Assembly (NCBI RefSeq): GCF_900111095.1
Contig: NZ_FOGB01000008.1
Coordinates: 1-64,000, forward strand
Length of the DNA stretch: 64,000 nt
Direction of reading: 5' to 3'
From: Amphritea atlantica
Lineage (GTDB): Bacteria > Pseudomonadota > Gammaproteobacteria > Pseudomonadales > Balneatricaceae
A program made the translations under genes and the position numbers. Below, piece after piece: positions 16,999-26,067 of this stretch. The notes below the pieces were generated by a model. That model was not told the DNA's origin, did no database searches, and worked only from the letters and a program-made list of their open reading frames with translations. Each line of letters starts with the position of its first letter. The first letter of the stretch is position 1.

Positions 16999-17762
16999 TG
17001 AACGCTGTCTATCAACAAGCGGCTGCAGCGATCCAACATGGCCGCGCTGAGTGCCAAACGCTCAGCGATGTGACGGTGTTTGATGGTTTTACCATTGATG
17101 ATGGTTATGGCGTTCAGCGGCAACTGATGAAGCAGAATGCGGCGGCAGGTAATCAGGTGTCTGGCTGGAAAGTTGCCATGGCGAATCAGCCTGCACTGGA
17201 TAGGTTTGGGCTTGATGAGCCGGTGTATGGTGTGCTGTTCAGAGATATGCTGATTGAGGGTGACCGCCTCAGCCCTGACGCCGTGATCGCACCTAAACTG
17301 GAAGCGGAGCTGGCGTTTATTCTGGGTCATGATCTTGATGGCGATGACTACACCGATCAGCAGATTATCGAGGCAATTGCTTATATTGCACCGGCGTTTG
17401 AAGTGGCCGATTCCCGGCTGGGCTGGAAGTTTGGTATCGGCGGTTTTCTTGCCGATAATGCGGTTGCCTCTTTTTACCAGTTAGGTGAGCCGCAACTTTT
17501 TATACCTGGGCAGACCGGAACTGAGGTTGAGTGCAGTCTGACCACGGCAACTGAAACGCTGTCCGGTTCGCCTGCCAGTGTACTGGGCGGTCCGCTGACA
17601 TCCTTTGTCAGGATGGTGCGTAGCCTGCTGGCACTGCACGGTGGTGTTAAGGCGGGGCAGCACTTTATCAGCGGTTCGCTGACGAAACCGATCGATATGA
17701 TTCCGGGCACAACCTACCGTTTAACCATGCTGGACACTGAACTGGTTCTGTCCTATCAATAG
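16998..17762 (+). CDS. 2-keto-4-pentenoate hydratase/4-oxalocrotonate decarboxylase-like protein
   Basis: A 254-residue member of the FAH-fold hydratase/decarboxylase family (MhpD, XylJ, XylI relatives). Visible hallmarks are GWKVAM (about 54), the acidic metal-binding stretch APKLEAELAFIL (about 97) and FEVADSRLGWKFGIGGFLADNA. It normally hydrates 2-hydroxypenta-2,4-dienoate or decarboxylates oxalocrotonate with a divalent cation. The TGATG junction overlaps the upstream dehydrogenase by one base, indicating translational coupling. No MhpE/F-type aldolase-acylating dehydrogenase pair accompanies it here, so the downstream step is missing or done by unlinked genes. Confidence 0.88.
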   Translation: MNAVYQQAAAAIQHGRAECQTLSDVTVFDGFTIDDGYGVQRQLMKQNAAAGNQVSGWKVAMANQPALDRFGLDEPVYGVLFRDMLIEGDRLSPDAVIAPKLEAELAFILGHDLDGDDYTDQQIIEAIAYIAPAFEVADSRLGWKFGIGGFLADNAVASFYQLGEPQLFIPGQTGTEVECSLTTATETLSGSPASVLGGPLTSFVRMVRSLLALHGGVKAGQHFISGSLTKPIDMIPGTTYRLTMLDTELVLSYQ

Positions 17763-17790
17763 CTGCACTGTATTTACACAGAGGTGAGTG

Positions 17791-18186
17791 ATGAGTGAGA
17801 AATTTGATGCAGGTTTAAAGCTGCGAAAAGAGGTCCTGGGTGACGCCTATGTGGATCGTTCGATCAATAACGCTAACGAGTTTAATAAACCGCTACAGCA
17901 GTTAGTGACTGAGTATTGCTGGGGAGATGTCTGGCAACGAGAGGGGCTGGATAAAAAAGAGCGGAGCATGATTAATCTGGCAATGATCTCCGCCCTCAAC
18001 CGTCCCCATGAGCTGGCGCTGCACGTCCGGGGGGCGTTGAATAACGGCCTGACTCCAATACAGATCCGCGAAGTGCTGATGCAGGTGGCGATCTATTGTG
18101 GCGTTCCGGCTGCGATCGACAGTTTCCGTATTGCGATGCAGATTATGGAAGAGGAAGGCATCGATCTGAACAACCTGAAAGGCTGA
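17791..18186 (+). CDS. Carboxymuconolactone decarboxylase family protein
   Basis: A 131-residue PcaC-like protein. The family core NRPHELALHVRGALNNGLTPIQIREVLMQVAIYCGVPAA covers residues ~70-108, with conserved histidines and the YCG(V/F)PA tail typical of 4-carboxymuconolactone decarboxylase rather than the CxxC AhpD type. It should act in the cytoplasm on a lactone or related ring-fission product. The start is ATG at 17791; a GTG one codon earlier is also possible. Co-occurrence with hydroxylase and hydratase genes suggests an atypical ring-degradation route combining ortho- and meta-type enzymes. Confidence 0.88.
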   Translation: MSEKFDAGLKLRKEVLGDAYVDRSINNANEFNKPLQQLVTEYCWGDVWQREGLDKKERSMINLAMISALNRPHELALHVRGALNNGLTPIQIREVLMQVAIYCGVPAAIDSFRIAMQIMEEEGIDLNNLKG

Positions 18187-18242
18187 TCAGTCAGGTTCAG
18201 CCATCTTTAGTGGCGTGGTAGACCGCGAATTGGAGAGCGTGT

Positions 18243-19181
18243 TTGGAACTCGTCATTAATATTGTTTTACCGGTGTTTGCAGTTGTTTTTAGCGGCTGGT
18301 TTGCCTGCAGATCCGGCGGTATACCGATGAGCGCTGTGCAGGCGCTCAACCATTTTATTATCAATTATGCCGTACCACCGATGCTGTTTCTGGCGATGGC
18401 TAAGGTCTCCCTGGACGCTTTAGTAAACCCCTCCTTTATTGCCGCTTATTTTATTGCCACCACGATTACCATGGTGCTGGGGGTGTTTGGCTACCGGGGC
18501 CTGAAAAGCCGGGATAGCCTCGATGCAATCGTTATCTCACTCATCTGTGGCTGGGGGAATACCATCTATATGGGGGTACCGCTGGCTTTCTACATGTTTG
18601 GTGAGAAGGGCACCGTGCCGGTTGTGATTGCGACGTTATCGACCAACATGGTGTTTATTATCGGTCTGGCGCTGGTGGGCAATAAAAGCTCCGGCGGGAC
18701 CTACTGGCAGAACGCCTGGAATACGTTCTCCCGGATGTTTCTCAAAAATCCGGTATTGATAGCCCCGATAGCCGGGGGAGTGTTTTCCTATTTTTCTATT
18801 CCGCTGCCTGTCCCGGTGAACAATCTGTTTGCGATGCTGGCGCCATCCGCAGCCCCTGTGGCGCTGTTTGCCATGGGCGCATCACTGGTGGGTATTAAAA
18901 TTCAGGGCGAGACCGGACGGCTGGTTTGGGTGACGCTGGTTAAAGTTGTTTTCAACCCACTGGTTGCCTTGTTGGTCGTTTATCTGATGGGACTGGAGCC
19001 GTTCTGGGCTGCGTCTGTTGTCCTGATGTCCTCTTTGCCAACAGGCTCAATGGTGTTTATTTTTGCCCGGCAGTATGAGCGTCGGGTTGAGCTGGCTTCC
19101 GGCGCTATTATGTCCACCACTATCCTTTCGCTGCTTTCCTTAGCCGTGATTTTGCCGTTGCTGAAAATCTGGGTCGATTGA
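18243..19181 (+). CDS. AEC family permease (auxin efflux carrier/MdcF-like)
   Basis: A 312-residue integral membrane protein with about ten hydrophobic segments in two inverted halves. AEC-type motifs include IINYAVPPMLF near residue 35, GWGNTIYMGVPL near 97 and a C-terminal SSLPTGSMVFIFA. AEC proteins include malonate (MdcF) and other carboxylate permeases. It starts with TTG at 18243, preceded by GGAG. Last gene of the rightward catabolic run, so it probably moves a pathway substrate or product across the inner membrane. Confidence 0.88.
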   Translation: MELVINIVLPVFAVVFSGWFACRSGGIPMSAVQALNHFIINYAVPPMLFLAMAKVSLDALVNPSFIAAYFIATTITMVLGVFGYRGLKSRDSLDAIVISLICGWGNTIYMGVPLAFYMFGEKGTVPVVIATLSTNMVFIIGLALVGNKSSGGTYWQNAWNTFSRMFLKNPVLIAPIAGGVFSYFSIPLPVPVNNLFAMLAPSAAPVALFAMGASLVGIKIQGETGRLVWVTLVKVVFNPLVALLVVYLMGLEPFWAASVVLMSSLPTGSMVFIFARQYERRVELASGAIMSTTILSLLSLAVILPLLKIWVD

Positions 19182-19339
19182 CTCCGTGACTCGTTTTGGT
19201 GCGCCATTTCCGGATAAAAATCTCCGCCGCCCGTCCGTTGTGCAAACAGATTGAAAATCATAGTTGGTTATTATCATTTTTCATTAAATGTGAGAAAAGC
19301 GTTATTTTTTTGTATTGATATTTTAAAATTAAGAATGTA

Positions 19340-19356
19340 TTCTCAAATTATGAGAA
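19340..19356. promoter_or_regulatory. Candidate IclR-regulon operator before uspA-TTT unit
   Basis: TTCTCA-AATTA-TGAGAA, a perfect inverted repeat with 6 bp arms, 19 bp upstream of the UspA start in an AT-rich promoter. A second right half-site TGAGAA lies at 19291-19296. This is the best copy of the motif and the reference for the others. Confidence 0.7.
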
Positions 19357-19374
19357 ATTTGGTGGTTTTAAGAT

Positions 19375-19866
19375 ATGAAGATAAATACGATCATATACGC
19401 TTCTGACTTAGGTCTTGGCAGCCGTCCTGCGTTCAGGGCTGCGATTGAACAGGCAAAAGCTCATAGCGCTCAAATCATTTATCTGCATGTTGTGGAGCCA
19501 CTTGATGGTGCCACTGAAGAGATAATCAATGATTACCTCCCCGAATCGGTGAGTCGTTCCAGACTGGCTAAAATCTTCACTGAACGGATGCAGCGTATTG
19601 AGCAGCGTCTTATCGATTTTCATGATGAGGAACTGTCTGAGGAAGATGCAAAGCTGATCGATGAGCCAACGATTCAGGTTCTTCAGGGGGTGCCGGATAA
19701 GTGCATTGTCAAAGCTGCCAGGATGTTTAATGCAGATCTGATCGTGATGGGGGATAGGGAAAGCTCGTCATTGTCACGAATATTTCTCGGCTCAACGGCT
19801 CAGAAAGTAATCCATCACAGTGTTTGTCCTGTTCTCATTGTTCCTCTGAAAGGGACAAGTGAATAA
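19375..19866 (+). CDS. Universal stress protein, UspA family
   Basis: A 163-residue single-domain USP. It starts with the beta strand INTIIYASDLG. The ATP-binding signature lies at the C-terminus as GDRESSSLSRIFLGSTAQKV (Gly-x2...Gly-Ser/Thr pattern), followed by VCPVLIVP. The nucleotide-binding residues look intact. It leads the TTT transporter unit, 42 bp ahead of the binding protein gene. A second, related gene ends the TRAP operon at 24184, so both uptake systems carry a Usp partner; in Halomonas TeaABCD the Usp protein TeaD modulates its TRAP transporter. A regulatory role here is inference. Confidence 0.9.
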   Translation: MKINTIIYASDLGLGSRPAFRAAIEQAKAHSAQIIYLHVVEPLDGATEEIINDYLPESVSRSRLAKIFTERMQRIEQRLIDFHDEELSEEDAKLIDEPTIQVLQGVPDKCIVKAARMFNADLIVMGDRESSSLSRIFLGSTAQKVIHHSVCPVLIVPLKGTSE

Positions 19867-19908
19867 CGCTTAATCTCAACTCACCAAGTAAAATAACAGA
19901 GGTATTTC

Positions 19909-20856
19909 ATGAAGAAAATAACAACGATGATTTCCGGCATTGTCTTAGCGTGTTCAGTGCTTGCTGCGCCATTGGTGGCCGCATCAGAATATCCATCCCG
20001 TCCGGTTAAGTTTATTGTGCCATGGCCTCCAGGTGATCTTGAAGATGTGCTGACCCGCATCATTGCTGAAGAGATGACTAAAGAGACGGGCAAGCCAGCA
20101 ACGGTTGTTAATAAGCCTGGCGGTGGTGCAGTTATCGGTACGTCCGAAGTTGCAGTAGCCCGTCCCGATGGCCTGACGATCGGTTCATTTGTAAATGACC
20201 TGCTAACATTCAAAATCCTGGCGGGTAATGTGCCCTGGGATCACAGTACTTTTGAGCCAGTAGGCATCTTCCTGGATTATCCGTTTGTGCTGGCCACCCG
20301 TGGCGATGCTCCCTACAGTTCTATGAAAGAGCTGGCAGCATACTCACAGAGCAATGATGTCTCGCTGGGGCATTTTGGTTATCAGGCAGGCCCGACGGCG
20401 ATGACCTTCAAAGCGGCAGAGGTTCTGGGGGTTAATTTTTCCTCTGATGCCCCTTTTGATGCCACCGACTGTTCCGTTCTGGCAAATGGTGATGCCGATG
20501 TTATCAATACCACGACTCAGCTAATCCTGGCGTGCCTGAAGTCGGGTGAAGCCAAAGTTCTGACCTCGTTTACTTCAGAGCGGATCAGTGTTTCACCCGA
20601 TGCCCCGACCCTGAACGAGATTGCAGGTATCCCGATGACCACCTGGAATGGTCTGTTTGTGCCTGCCGGTACACCTCAGGAGATCAAAGACAAGATCGCT
20701 GCAATCGCGAAGAAAGCGCTTGAGTCTGATCGTGTTAAAGAGATCGCCAACACCACCGGTGCCTCAATCTATTGGCAGCCAGCCGCTGAAGCCAGTAAGC
20801 GTATTGCTGAAGAGGTCGAGCAAAGCAAAGATCTTCTCAAATATATGAACAAATAG
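19909..20856 (+). CDS. TTT transporter substrate-binding protein (TctC/Bug family)
   Basis: A 315-residue periplasmic receptor with a signal peptide (MKKITTMISG then hydrophobic core, cleavage near VAA-SEYPSRP). The tctC/Bug signature YPSRPVKFIVPWPPG is followed by VVNKPGGGAVIGT, the ligand-carboxylate binding loops. It delivers a carboxylate to the TctA-TctB membrane complex encoded immediately downstream. Ligand cannot be predicted; Bug proteins bind tricarboxylates, aromatic acids, nicotinate and amino acids. Confidence 0.92.
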   Translation: MKKITTMISGIVLACSVLAAPLVAASEYPSRPVKFIVPWPPGDLEDVLTRIIAEEMTKETGKPATVVNKPGGGAVIGTSEVAVARPDGLTIGSFVNDLLTFKILAGNVPWDHSTFEPVGIFLDYPFVLATRGDAPYSSMKELAAYSQSNDVSLGHFGYQAGPTAMTFKAAEVLGVNFSSDAPFDATDCSVLANGDADVINTTTQLILACLKSGEAKVLTSFTSERISVSPDAPTLNEIAGIPMTTWNGLFVPAGTPQEIKDKIAAIAKKALESDRVKEIANTTGASIYWQPAAEASKRIAEEVEQSKDLLKYMNK

Positions 20857-20913
20857 GTTTTCAGTTAGTAAAGCCTCTCTGAAGTCTGGTTGACCTGATG
20901 AAAGAGAGGCGCT

Positions 20914-21516
20914 TTGAGAATTGATATGAAAAATAAAGATAACAATTTAGCCTCGGATAGCGAAGATCAGCTCTGTGATAAGCAGATGATTCTGACAGGT
21001 GATGAGAACATACCTTTCTACGTTCTGGTCACCTTAATCAGCTTTGTTTTACTCTGCCTGGTGCCTTCTCAGGCCAGCATTATTGATACTCACAAAGGGT
21101 GGTTTCTGCAACCGATGCTGGGTCCCCTTATCGGGCTGAGCATTATGGCTTTTTTTTCATGTGTGATGCTTGCTGGTAAGCTTAAGGCGCTTTTTTCAAT
21201 CGATCTGAAAACCTGGTCTGAGTATCTGTATGATGCGCTCTCCTATAATCGGGTCGCGGTGATCACCAGCATTCTCTTTCATTTCTATATCCACCTGTTA
21301 AATGTAACCGGATTTTTTCTCACGACATTAGTGTTTGTCTCGCTGCTGCTGGCGTTATCGCGCCTGCTTAACCGGAACTGGTTTATAGCGACCTTCTTAG
21401 TCTCTGTCGCCATCGTTTTTATCTTCAGATATGTGATTGGCCTGTGGATGGATGATGTGTGGTTGTATCAATTCTTGCCAGCTGACTGGTCAGATTTTGC
21501 AAATTCTTATCTTTAA
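20914..21516 (+). CDS. TTT transporter small membrane subunit (TctB family)
   Basis: A 200-residue protein with a hydrophilic N-terminus (~35 residues) and four to five hydrophobic segments (near 36-52, 70-88, 120-145 and 155-175), the layout of TctB. Sequence conservation in this family is low, so the assignment rests on topology and its place between tctC- and tctA-like genes. The start is uncertain: TTG at 20914 has GAGAGG 4 bases upstream, while ATG at 20926 has a weaker GAGAA. Confidence 0.85.
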   Translation: MRIDMKNKDNNLASDSEDQLCDKQMILTGDENIPFYVLVTLISFVLLCLVPSQASIIDTHKGWFLQPMLGPLIGLSIMAFFSCVMLAGKLKALFSIDLKTWSEYLYDALSYNRVAVITSILFHFYIHLLNVTGFFLTTLVFVSLLLALSRLLNRNWFIATFLVSVAIVFIFRYVIGLWMDDVWLYQFLPADWSDFANSYL

Positions 21517-21530
21517 TTCTGGAAACGGCA

Positions 21531-23021
21531 ATGGATAGTATACTGCTGGGTTTAAATGAGGTTGCCAACTTAAATGTGATCCTGGCGATCTTGTTAGGTG
21601 CATTGATTGGGGTGACTATTGGCTCTATCCCGGGTCTTGAACCTGCCGGAGTGATGGCGATACTGTTGCCCCTGAGTTTTTCGATGGCGCCACTGGCGGG
21701 GGTCATGTTGCTGGTGGGGGTTTACGGCGGCGCCTGGTACGGTGGCGCGATTCCCGCGATTCTGATGAACACCCCCGGCACCCCGGTGGCGGTGTTAACC
21801 ACCTACGATGGTTATCCGATGGCGCAACGGGGGGAAGGCAAACGCGCACTGTCGATTGCGTACACCTCCTCATTTGTGGGGGGAATGATCAGTGTTACCT
21901 CTCTGGTGTTACTGGCGCCCGTGCTGGCTAAAGTGGCACAAAAGTTTGGTTCAGCAGAGTTTGCTATGCTGGCGCTGCTGGGGATGGTGTTTGTGGTGCT
22001 GGCCCACCGTAAACATGTGCCTGCAGCGGTGATTATGCTGGGCTTTGGGCTGTTTCTCGGTTCGGTAGGCCTCGACCGTTCATTTAACTCTCAGGTATTT
22101 ACCTTCGGCCAGACCTGGCTGTTAGGTGGCATTCCGCTGGTGCCGGTTGTTATCGGTCTGTTTGCCATGTCTCAGGCGTTTGTATTGCTGTCAAAAAAGG
22201 GCAATGATGCCCATGTCACCAGGCTTGAGGGGGAAGGATACTTCAGTGGTATCGTAGAGCTGCTGCGCAATAAGATGACCGTTGCACGCTCCGCATTTCT
22301 GGGGGTGATCATGGGATTGCTGCCCGGTGTTGGCGAGTTTGGTTCGCAGTTTTTCTCCTACACCCTGGCACAGAAGTTTTCCAAAGATCCGGACTCCTTC
22401 GGCAAAGGCAACCCTGCGGGTCTGATCGCCTCGGAAACATCCAATAATGCCGTGACCGCATCGGTTATGGTGCCTTTGCTGGCGTTTGGCATTCCCGCTG
22501 ATGCGCTGATGGCCATGTTGCTGGCGGTGTTTATGGTGCATAACTATGTACCGGGGCCGACGCTGTTTGCTGAGCGACCTGAGTTTATATCCGGCCTCTA
22601 CATCTCTCTCTTTATGATGAATATTTTCTGCTTTGTCTACCTGACATTTGCCACTAAATGGATGGTAAATCTGACCCGTATCAGAGGGCGATTTATTGGT
22701 GCCTTTATTCTGGTGCTGGGTTTTATTGGCAGCTACAGCCAGAACTACCAGGTGAGCGATGCACTGATTGCGCTGTTTTTTGCAGGTGTTGGCTATGTGC
22801 TGAGAAAGAATGATATCCCTGCTATTCCTATTATTCTGGGCATGGTTCTGGGGCCAGTCTTCCTGACGCGATTCAGACAGTCCATGGGGATATCAGAAGG
22901 TGATCTGACTATTTTCATTACCCGGCCGATCAGTCTGGTGTTGCTGAGCATCACCATCCTCTCAATCGTGGTGTATATCAGCAGTAAAGTGAAAGAGCGT
23001 AAGAGCGCAACAGCTGCTTAA
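21531..23021 (+). CDS. TTT transporter large membrane subunit (TctA family)
   Basis: A 496-residue, about 11-12 segment membrane protein with the TctA hallmarks GALIGVTIGSIPGLEPAGVMAILLP, YGGAWYGGAIPAILMNTPGTP (residues ~63-83) and the second-half mirror GVIMGLLPGVGEFGSQFFSY...ETSNNAVTASVMVPLLAFGIP. It forms the sodium- or proton-coupled channel of the tripartite tricarboxylate transporter. Fourteen bases separate it from tctB. A good intrinsic terminator follows at 23100. Confidence 0.93.
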   Translation: MDSILLGLNEVANLNVILAILLGALIGVTIGSIPGLEPAGVMAILLPLSFSMAPLAGVMLLVGVYGGAWYGGAIPAILMNTPGTPVAVLTTYDGYPMAQRGEGKRALSIAYTSSFVGGMISVTSLVLLAPVLAKVAQKFGSAEFAMLALLGMVFVVLAHRKHVPAAVIMLGFGLFLGSVGLDRSFNSQVFTFGQTWLLGGIPLVPVVIGLFAMSQAFVLLSKKGNDAHVTRLEGEGYFSGIVELLRNKMTVARSAFLGVIMGLLPGVGEFGSQFFSYTLAQKFSKDPDSFGKGNPAGLIASETSNNAVTASVMVPLLAFGIPADALMAMLLAVFMVHNYVPGPTLFAERPEFISGLYISLFMMNIFCFVYLTFATKWMVNLTRIRGRFIGAFILVLGFIGSYSQNYQVSDALIALFFAGVGYVLRKNDIPAIPIILGMVLGPVFLTRFRQSMGISEGDLTIFITRPISLVLLSITILSIVVYISSKVKERKSATAA

Positions 23022-23323
23022 GCGCAGGAAAGCTGTTTACTGGCTTGCCTCTCTTGTTTATGGCTATTTGAATCTTCTGATTTTTTGCTTGTCAGCTTTA
23101 GCCGGTTGTTTAACAGCCGGCTTTTTTTATTTTACAGGCATAGAGTGTTTAATCGTGCTTTTATCTTTCACCGAGATCGCTGCTTTTCTTTAGGTCGGCT
23201 AATGTCTGTAACGGAGCTTGCGGTGAGATAAGTCGTGGTGTTCTCAGGGCAGGGCTGAGATTATCCAGAGACGTATTTAAGCCGTTCTCAGCTCAGGCTT
23301 GCCTGCGCTATAGAAAACTGTGA
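23022..23323. other. Convergent intergenic region after the TTT unit
   Basis: This ~300 bp gap separates the rightward TTT unit from the leftward AraC gene. It contains the strong hairpin terminator at 23100-23128. I see no gene or clear repeat in the remainder. Confidence 0.6.
23100..23128 (+). terminator. Intrinsic terminator of the uspA-TTT unit
   Basis: Arms AGCCGG and CCGGCT, with a largely complementary TTGTT/AACAG interior, are followed by seven T residues. It lies 78 bp after the tctA-like stop. Confidence 0.85.
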
Positions 23324-24043
23324 TTACTGAAAGTTTGTCCGGGTTGTCGAGGGCAGTTCCCCTACTTGCATACGATAAAGCTGGGCGAAGCGTCCCAGGT
23401 TTGAAAAACCATAGTCTATGGCAATCTGAGTAATACTCCGGTGTGATGCCTTGCTGCTTATTTCCTGGTATGCATGAGCTACTTTTTGTTGCTGAATATA
23501 AGCGAGGGGGGATTTTGATTCGAACTCCTGAAAAAGATAATAGAGTGACCGTTCACTCATATAAAAAACGTTGCTTAAGTTTTTCACTGATATATTAGTT
23601 TTTATGTTTTGATCAATATAATTCTTAATATTTTTCATGGTTGTTACTTTGCTGTTCTTATTTGATTTTGAACCTGTGTTAAATAAGATCTCTCTCTGAA
23701 TATAGTGGAGTATGATGTCAGCATAACTGTCTAATATTCTTTGTGGGATGCTCTTTTGTTGTGTCATTACATGGGTAAGTAAATCTTTGAAAGGAGTGGA
23801 GCTTATAGACACGACACTGTCTGATAAATGATTTATCTGGAGGAGATCTTCCAGCCTTTTTTCACTATAAAGAGAGTATGGTTGATTGAGGAAGTGGATT
23901 CGGAAGAACGTTCTGGAGTGATTAAATGACAGATAGATATATATCTGTCTATCGTTAACTTTAAAAGGCTTTGTTACTTTTGAACTTGCAAGAGTGATCT
24001 TTATGCCTGAAACGTTTTTAGTCAGATCAATATGATCATTCAT
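23324..24043 (-). CDS. AraC family transcriptional regulator (short form)
   Basis: A 239-residue protein. The C-terminal ~100 residues are a double AraC HTH: NISVKNLSNVFYMSERSLYYLFQEF for the first motif and SITQIAIDYGFSNLGRFAQLYRMQVG for the second. The N-terminal ~130 residues are poorly conserved and shorter than in most AraC sensors. The gene is clearly more AT-rich, with Asn/Lys/Ile/Ser-rich coding, than its neighbours, which suggests separate acquisition. It sits between the TTT unit and the TRAP operon and may control either. Confidence 0.85.
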   Translation of the reverse strand: MNDHIDLTKNVSGIKITLASSKVTKPFKVNDRQIYIYLSFNHSRTFFRIHFLNQPYSLYSEKRLEDLLQINHLSDSVVSISSTPFKDLLTHVMTQQKSIPQRILDSYADIILHYIQREILFNTGSKSNKNSKVTTMKNIKNYIDQNIKTNISVKNLSNVFYMSERSLYYLFQEFESKSPLAYIQQQKVAHAYQEISSKASHRSITQIAIDYGFSNLGRFAQLYRMQVGELPSTTRTNFQ

Positions 24044-24183
24044 ATTGGCTACCTGGTATCGAGTCTGCTGTTTTTGATTTGGTTGTTTTGTAAACGCTCA
24101 GTGCTGTATTCTTGAATTGTTATTAAATGATTTCAGAAAGCGTTTTTAAATGCCCCTGATACCGGGGCTACGCGCTGATAAAA

Positions 24184-24672
24184 TCAATTCTCTACCGGGA
24201 TAGGGATAATCAAGACGGGGATAGCACTCAGCTGCACCACATTCTGTGCAGTTGAGCCGACAAAGAAACGTTCCAGAGTCGAGTGAGTCCGGCTGCGGCT
24301 GCCGACAATAATCAGGTCGGCACCGATCTCATCGGCAACCTCAATGATGGTTTCAGCCGCATGGCCTTCCTCAATGCGGGCTTCTGGCTTTTGCTGTAGC
24401 GAAACCGCTGTTGAGTGACTCAGTTTATCGATGCGTTGCTCGATGAGTGCTTTGATTCTTTGTAAGCCTTCCTGACGCATCGTCTGGAAAGCGTTTTTAT
24501 CACTCAGGTTGCCGAAAATGGTTTCCGCTGAGTGAGAAGGGGGCTCAACGACATTCAGGAAGGTTACTTTTGCGTTATGTTTACTGGCCTCTAATGCCGC
24601 AAACTCAAACGCGTATTTGGAGCTGTCGCCCAGATCTGAAGCATATAAAATATTTCTAATCTCAATACTCAT
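24184..24672 (-). CDS. Universal stress protein, UspA family (TRAP-associated)
   Basis: A 162-residue USP with the strand IRNILYASDLGDSSKYAFEFA and a C-terminal nucleotide loop GSRSRTHSTLERFFVGSTAQNV followed by IPVLIIP. It lies 72 bp downstream of the TRAP large subunit and reads the same way, as teaD does in the Halomonas ectoine TRAP operon, where a Usp protein regulates transport. It is a paralogue of the gene at 19375. A regulatory role on the TRAP transporter is inferred from this arrangement. Confidence 0.9.
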   Translation of the reverse strand: MSIEIRNILYASDLGDSSKYAFEFAALEASKHNAKVTFLNVVEPPSHSAETIFGNLSDKNAFQTMRQEGLQRIKALIEQRIDKLSHSTAVSLQQKPEARIEEGHAAETIIEVADEIGADLIIVGSRSRTHSTLERFFVGSTAQNVVQLSAIPVLIIPIPVEN

Positions 24673-24744
24673 CTGTGTTGCCTTTATAATGATATAGGAA
24701 CAGCCCTGTTTGCGCTGACAGGGCGCGCTGTATATATGCCTGAG

Positions 24745-26061
24745 TTAGCCGACCATCCCGGGCAGAAACAGGGATACACCTGGGACCAGTGCAATCAGAA
24801 TCAGGCGGAAGATATCGGCGATCCAGAAGGGGGTGACCCCTTTGAAAATAGTGCTTAGCTTCAGATCGGGAAGCACCGTTCTGAGAACGAAGACATTCAA
24901 TCCTACCGGTGGGGTGATCAGGCTGATTTCGGTGACCACGACCACCAGAATGCCAAACCAGATCAGATCCATTCCCATCGCGGAGATCAGCGGGTAAAAC
25001 ACCGGCACCGTCAGCAGTATCATCGACATACTTTCCAACACGCAGCCGAGAATGATATAGATACCGATGATCGCCAGAATCACCAGCATCGGGCTGAGAT
25101 TCATCGCCAGCACACCATCTTTCAGGGCATCCGGCAACCCCGCCAGATTAATGAAGTTGGAAAACAGTACCGCACCGATAACCAGGAAGAACAGCATGGC
25201 CGTGGTACGGACAGAGCTTACCAGGGTGTCAATCAGGCTCTTAAACGTCAGCTTACGTCGCAGCAGGGCGATAAAGAATGCTCCCGAAGCACCGATCCCC
25301 GCCGCTTCTGTCGGCGTGAAGACGCCGCTGTAAATCCCCCCCATCACGATGAAAAACAGGAAGCATATGCCCCAGACATCCTTCAGTGCGACCAGCCGTT
25401 CAGTCCAGCTTGAACGCTCCGCTGCCGGCCCCTGCTCGGGCTTGAGGTGAACGGTGACTGATACCGCCGCCATATAGAAGATGATGCCGATTAAACCGGG
25501 CAGTAAACCCGCAATAAACAGTTTGCCGATATCGGTTTCTGTCATCATGCCGTAGATCACCAGGATGGTGCTGGGGGGGATCAGTATCCCCAGGGTTCCG
25601 CCGGCGGCGATTGATCCACTGGCTAAACTGTCGGCGTAGTTATACTTGCGCATCTCGGGCATCGCGACTTTCGACATGGTGGCGGCAGTGGCCATTGAAC
25701 TGCCGCAGACCGCTGAGAAGCCCCCGCAGGACACTACCGTAGACAGTGCCAGGCCACCCCTGAAATGTCCCAGAAAAGCATGGGATGCGCGATAAAGCTG
25801 GCTGGAAAGGCCCGCCTCGGTGATAAAGTTACCCATCAGAATAAACAGCGGAACCACCGATAGGCTGTAGGATAATCCGGTCTCAAATGAGACCTGCGAT
25901 ACCATGTTAAGTGCGGCATCCATCCCTCTTGAGTTACCAAACTCAAACAGTTGTACATAGGCAAAGCCCAGTACGCCGGTGGTGCCCATGGCAACACTGA
26001 GGGGAACCCTGAAAAAGATCAGGAACATTAAAACGGCAAGGCCTATTAAGCTGGTTTCCAT
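24745..26061 (-). CDS. TRAP transporter large permease (DctM family)
   Basis: A 438-residue membrane protein of about 12 segments, the size and layout of DctM/SiaM. Family stretches include FFRVPLSVAMG near residue 17, SVVPLFILMGNF near 72, GGFSAVCGSSMATAATMSKVAMPEM near 107-131 and ILIPPSTILVIYG near 155. It couples sodium import to delivery of an organic acid or zwitterion from the DctP protein. Six bases separate it from the dctQ-like gene upstream. Confidence 0.93.
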   Translation of the reverse strand: METSLIGLAVLMFLIFFRVPLSVAMGTTGVLGFAYVQLFEFGNSRGMDAALNMVSQVSFETGLSYSLSVVPLFILMGNFITEAGLSSQLYRASHAFLGHFRGGLALSTVVSCGGFSAVCGSSMATAATMSKVAMPEMRKYNYADSLASGSIAAGGTLGILIPPSTILVIYGMMTETDIGKLFIAGLLPGLIGIIFYMAAVSVTVHLKPEQGPAAERSSWTERLVALKDVWGICFLFFIVMGGIYSGVFTPTEAAGIGASGAFFIALLRRKLTFKSLIDTLVSSVRTTAMLFFLVIGAVLFSNFINLAGLPDALKDGVLAMNLSPMLVILAIIGIYIILGCVLESMSMILLTVPVFYPLISAMGMDLIWFGILVVVVTEISLITPPVGLNVFVLRTVLPDLKLSTIFKGVTPFWIADIFRLILIALVPGVSLFLPGMVG

Positions 26062-26067
26062 CTTGTA

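Noticed and set aside
24152-24168. Terminator after the TRAP-associated Usp gene (GCCCC/GGGGC stem)
   Set aside because: The stem is only 5 bp and the leftward flank (ATTTAAAAA) lacks a U run, so it is too weak to call.
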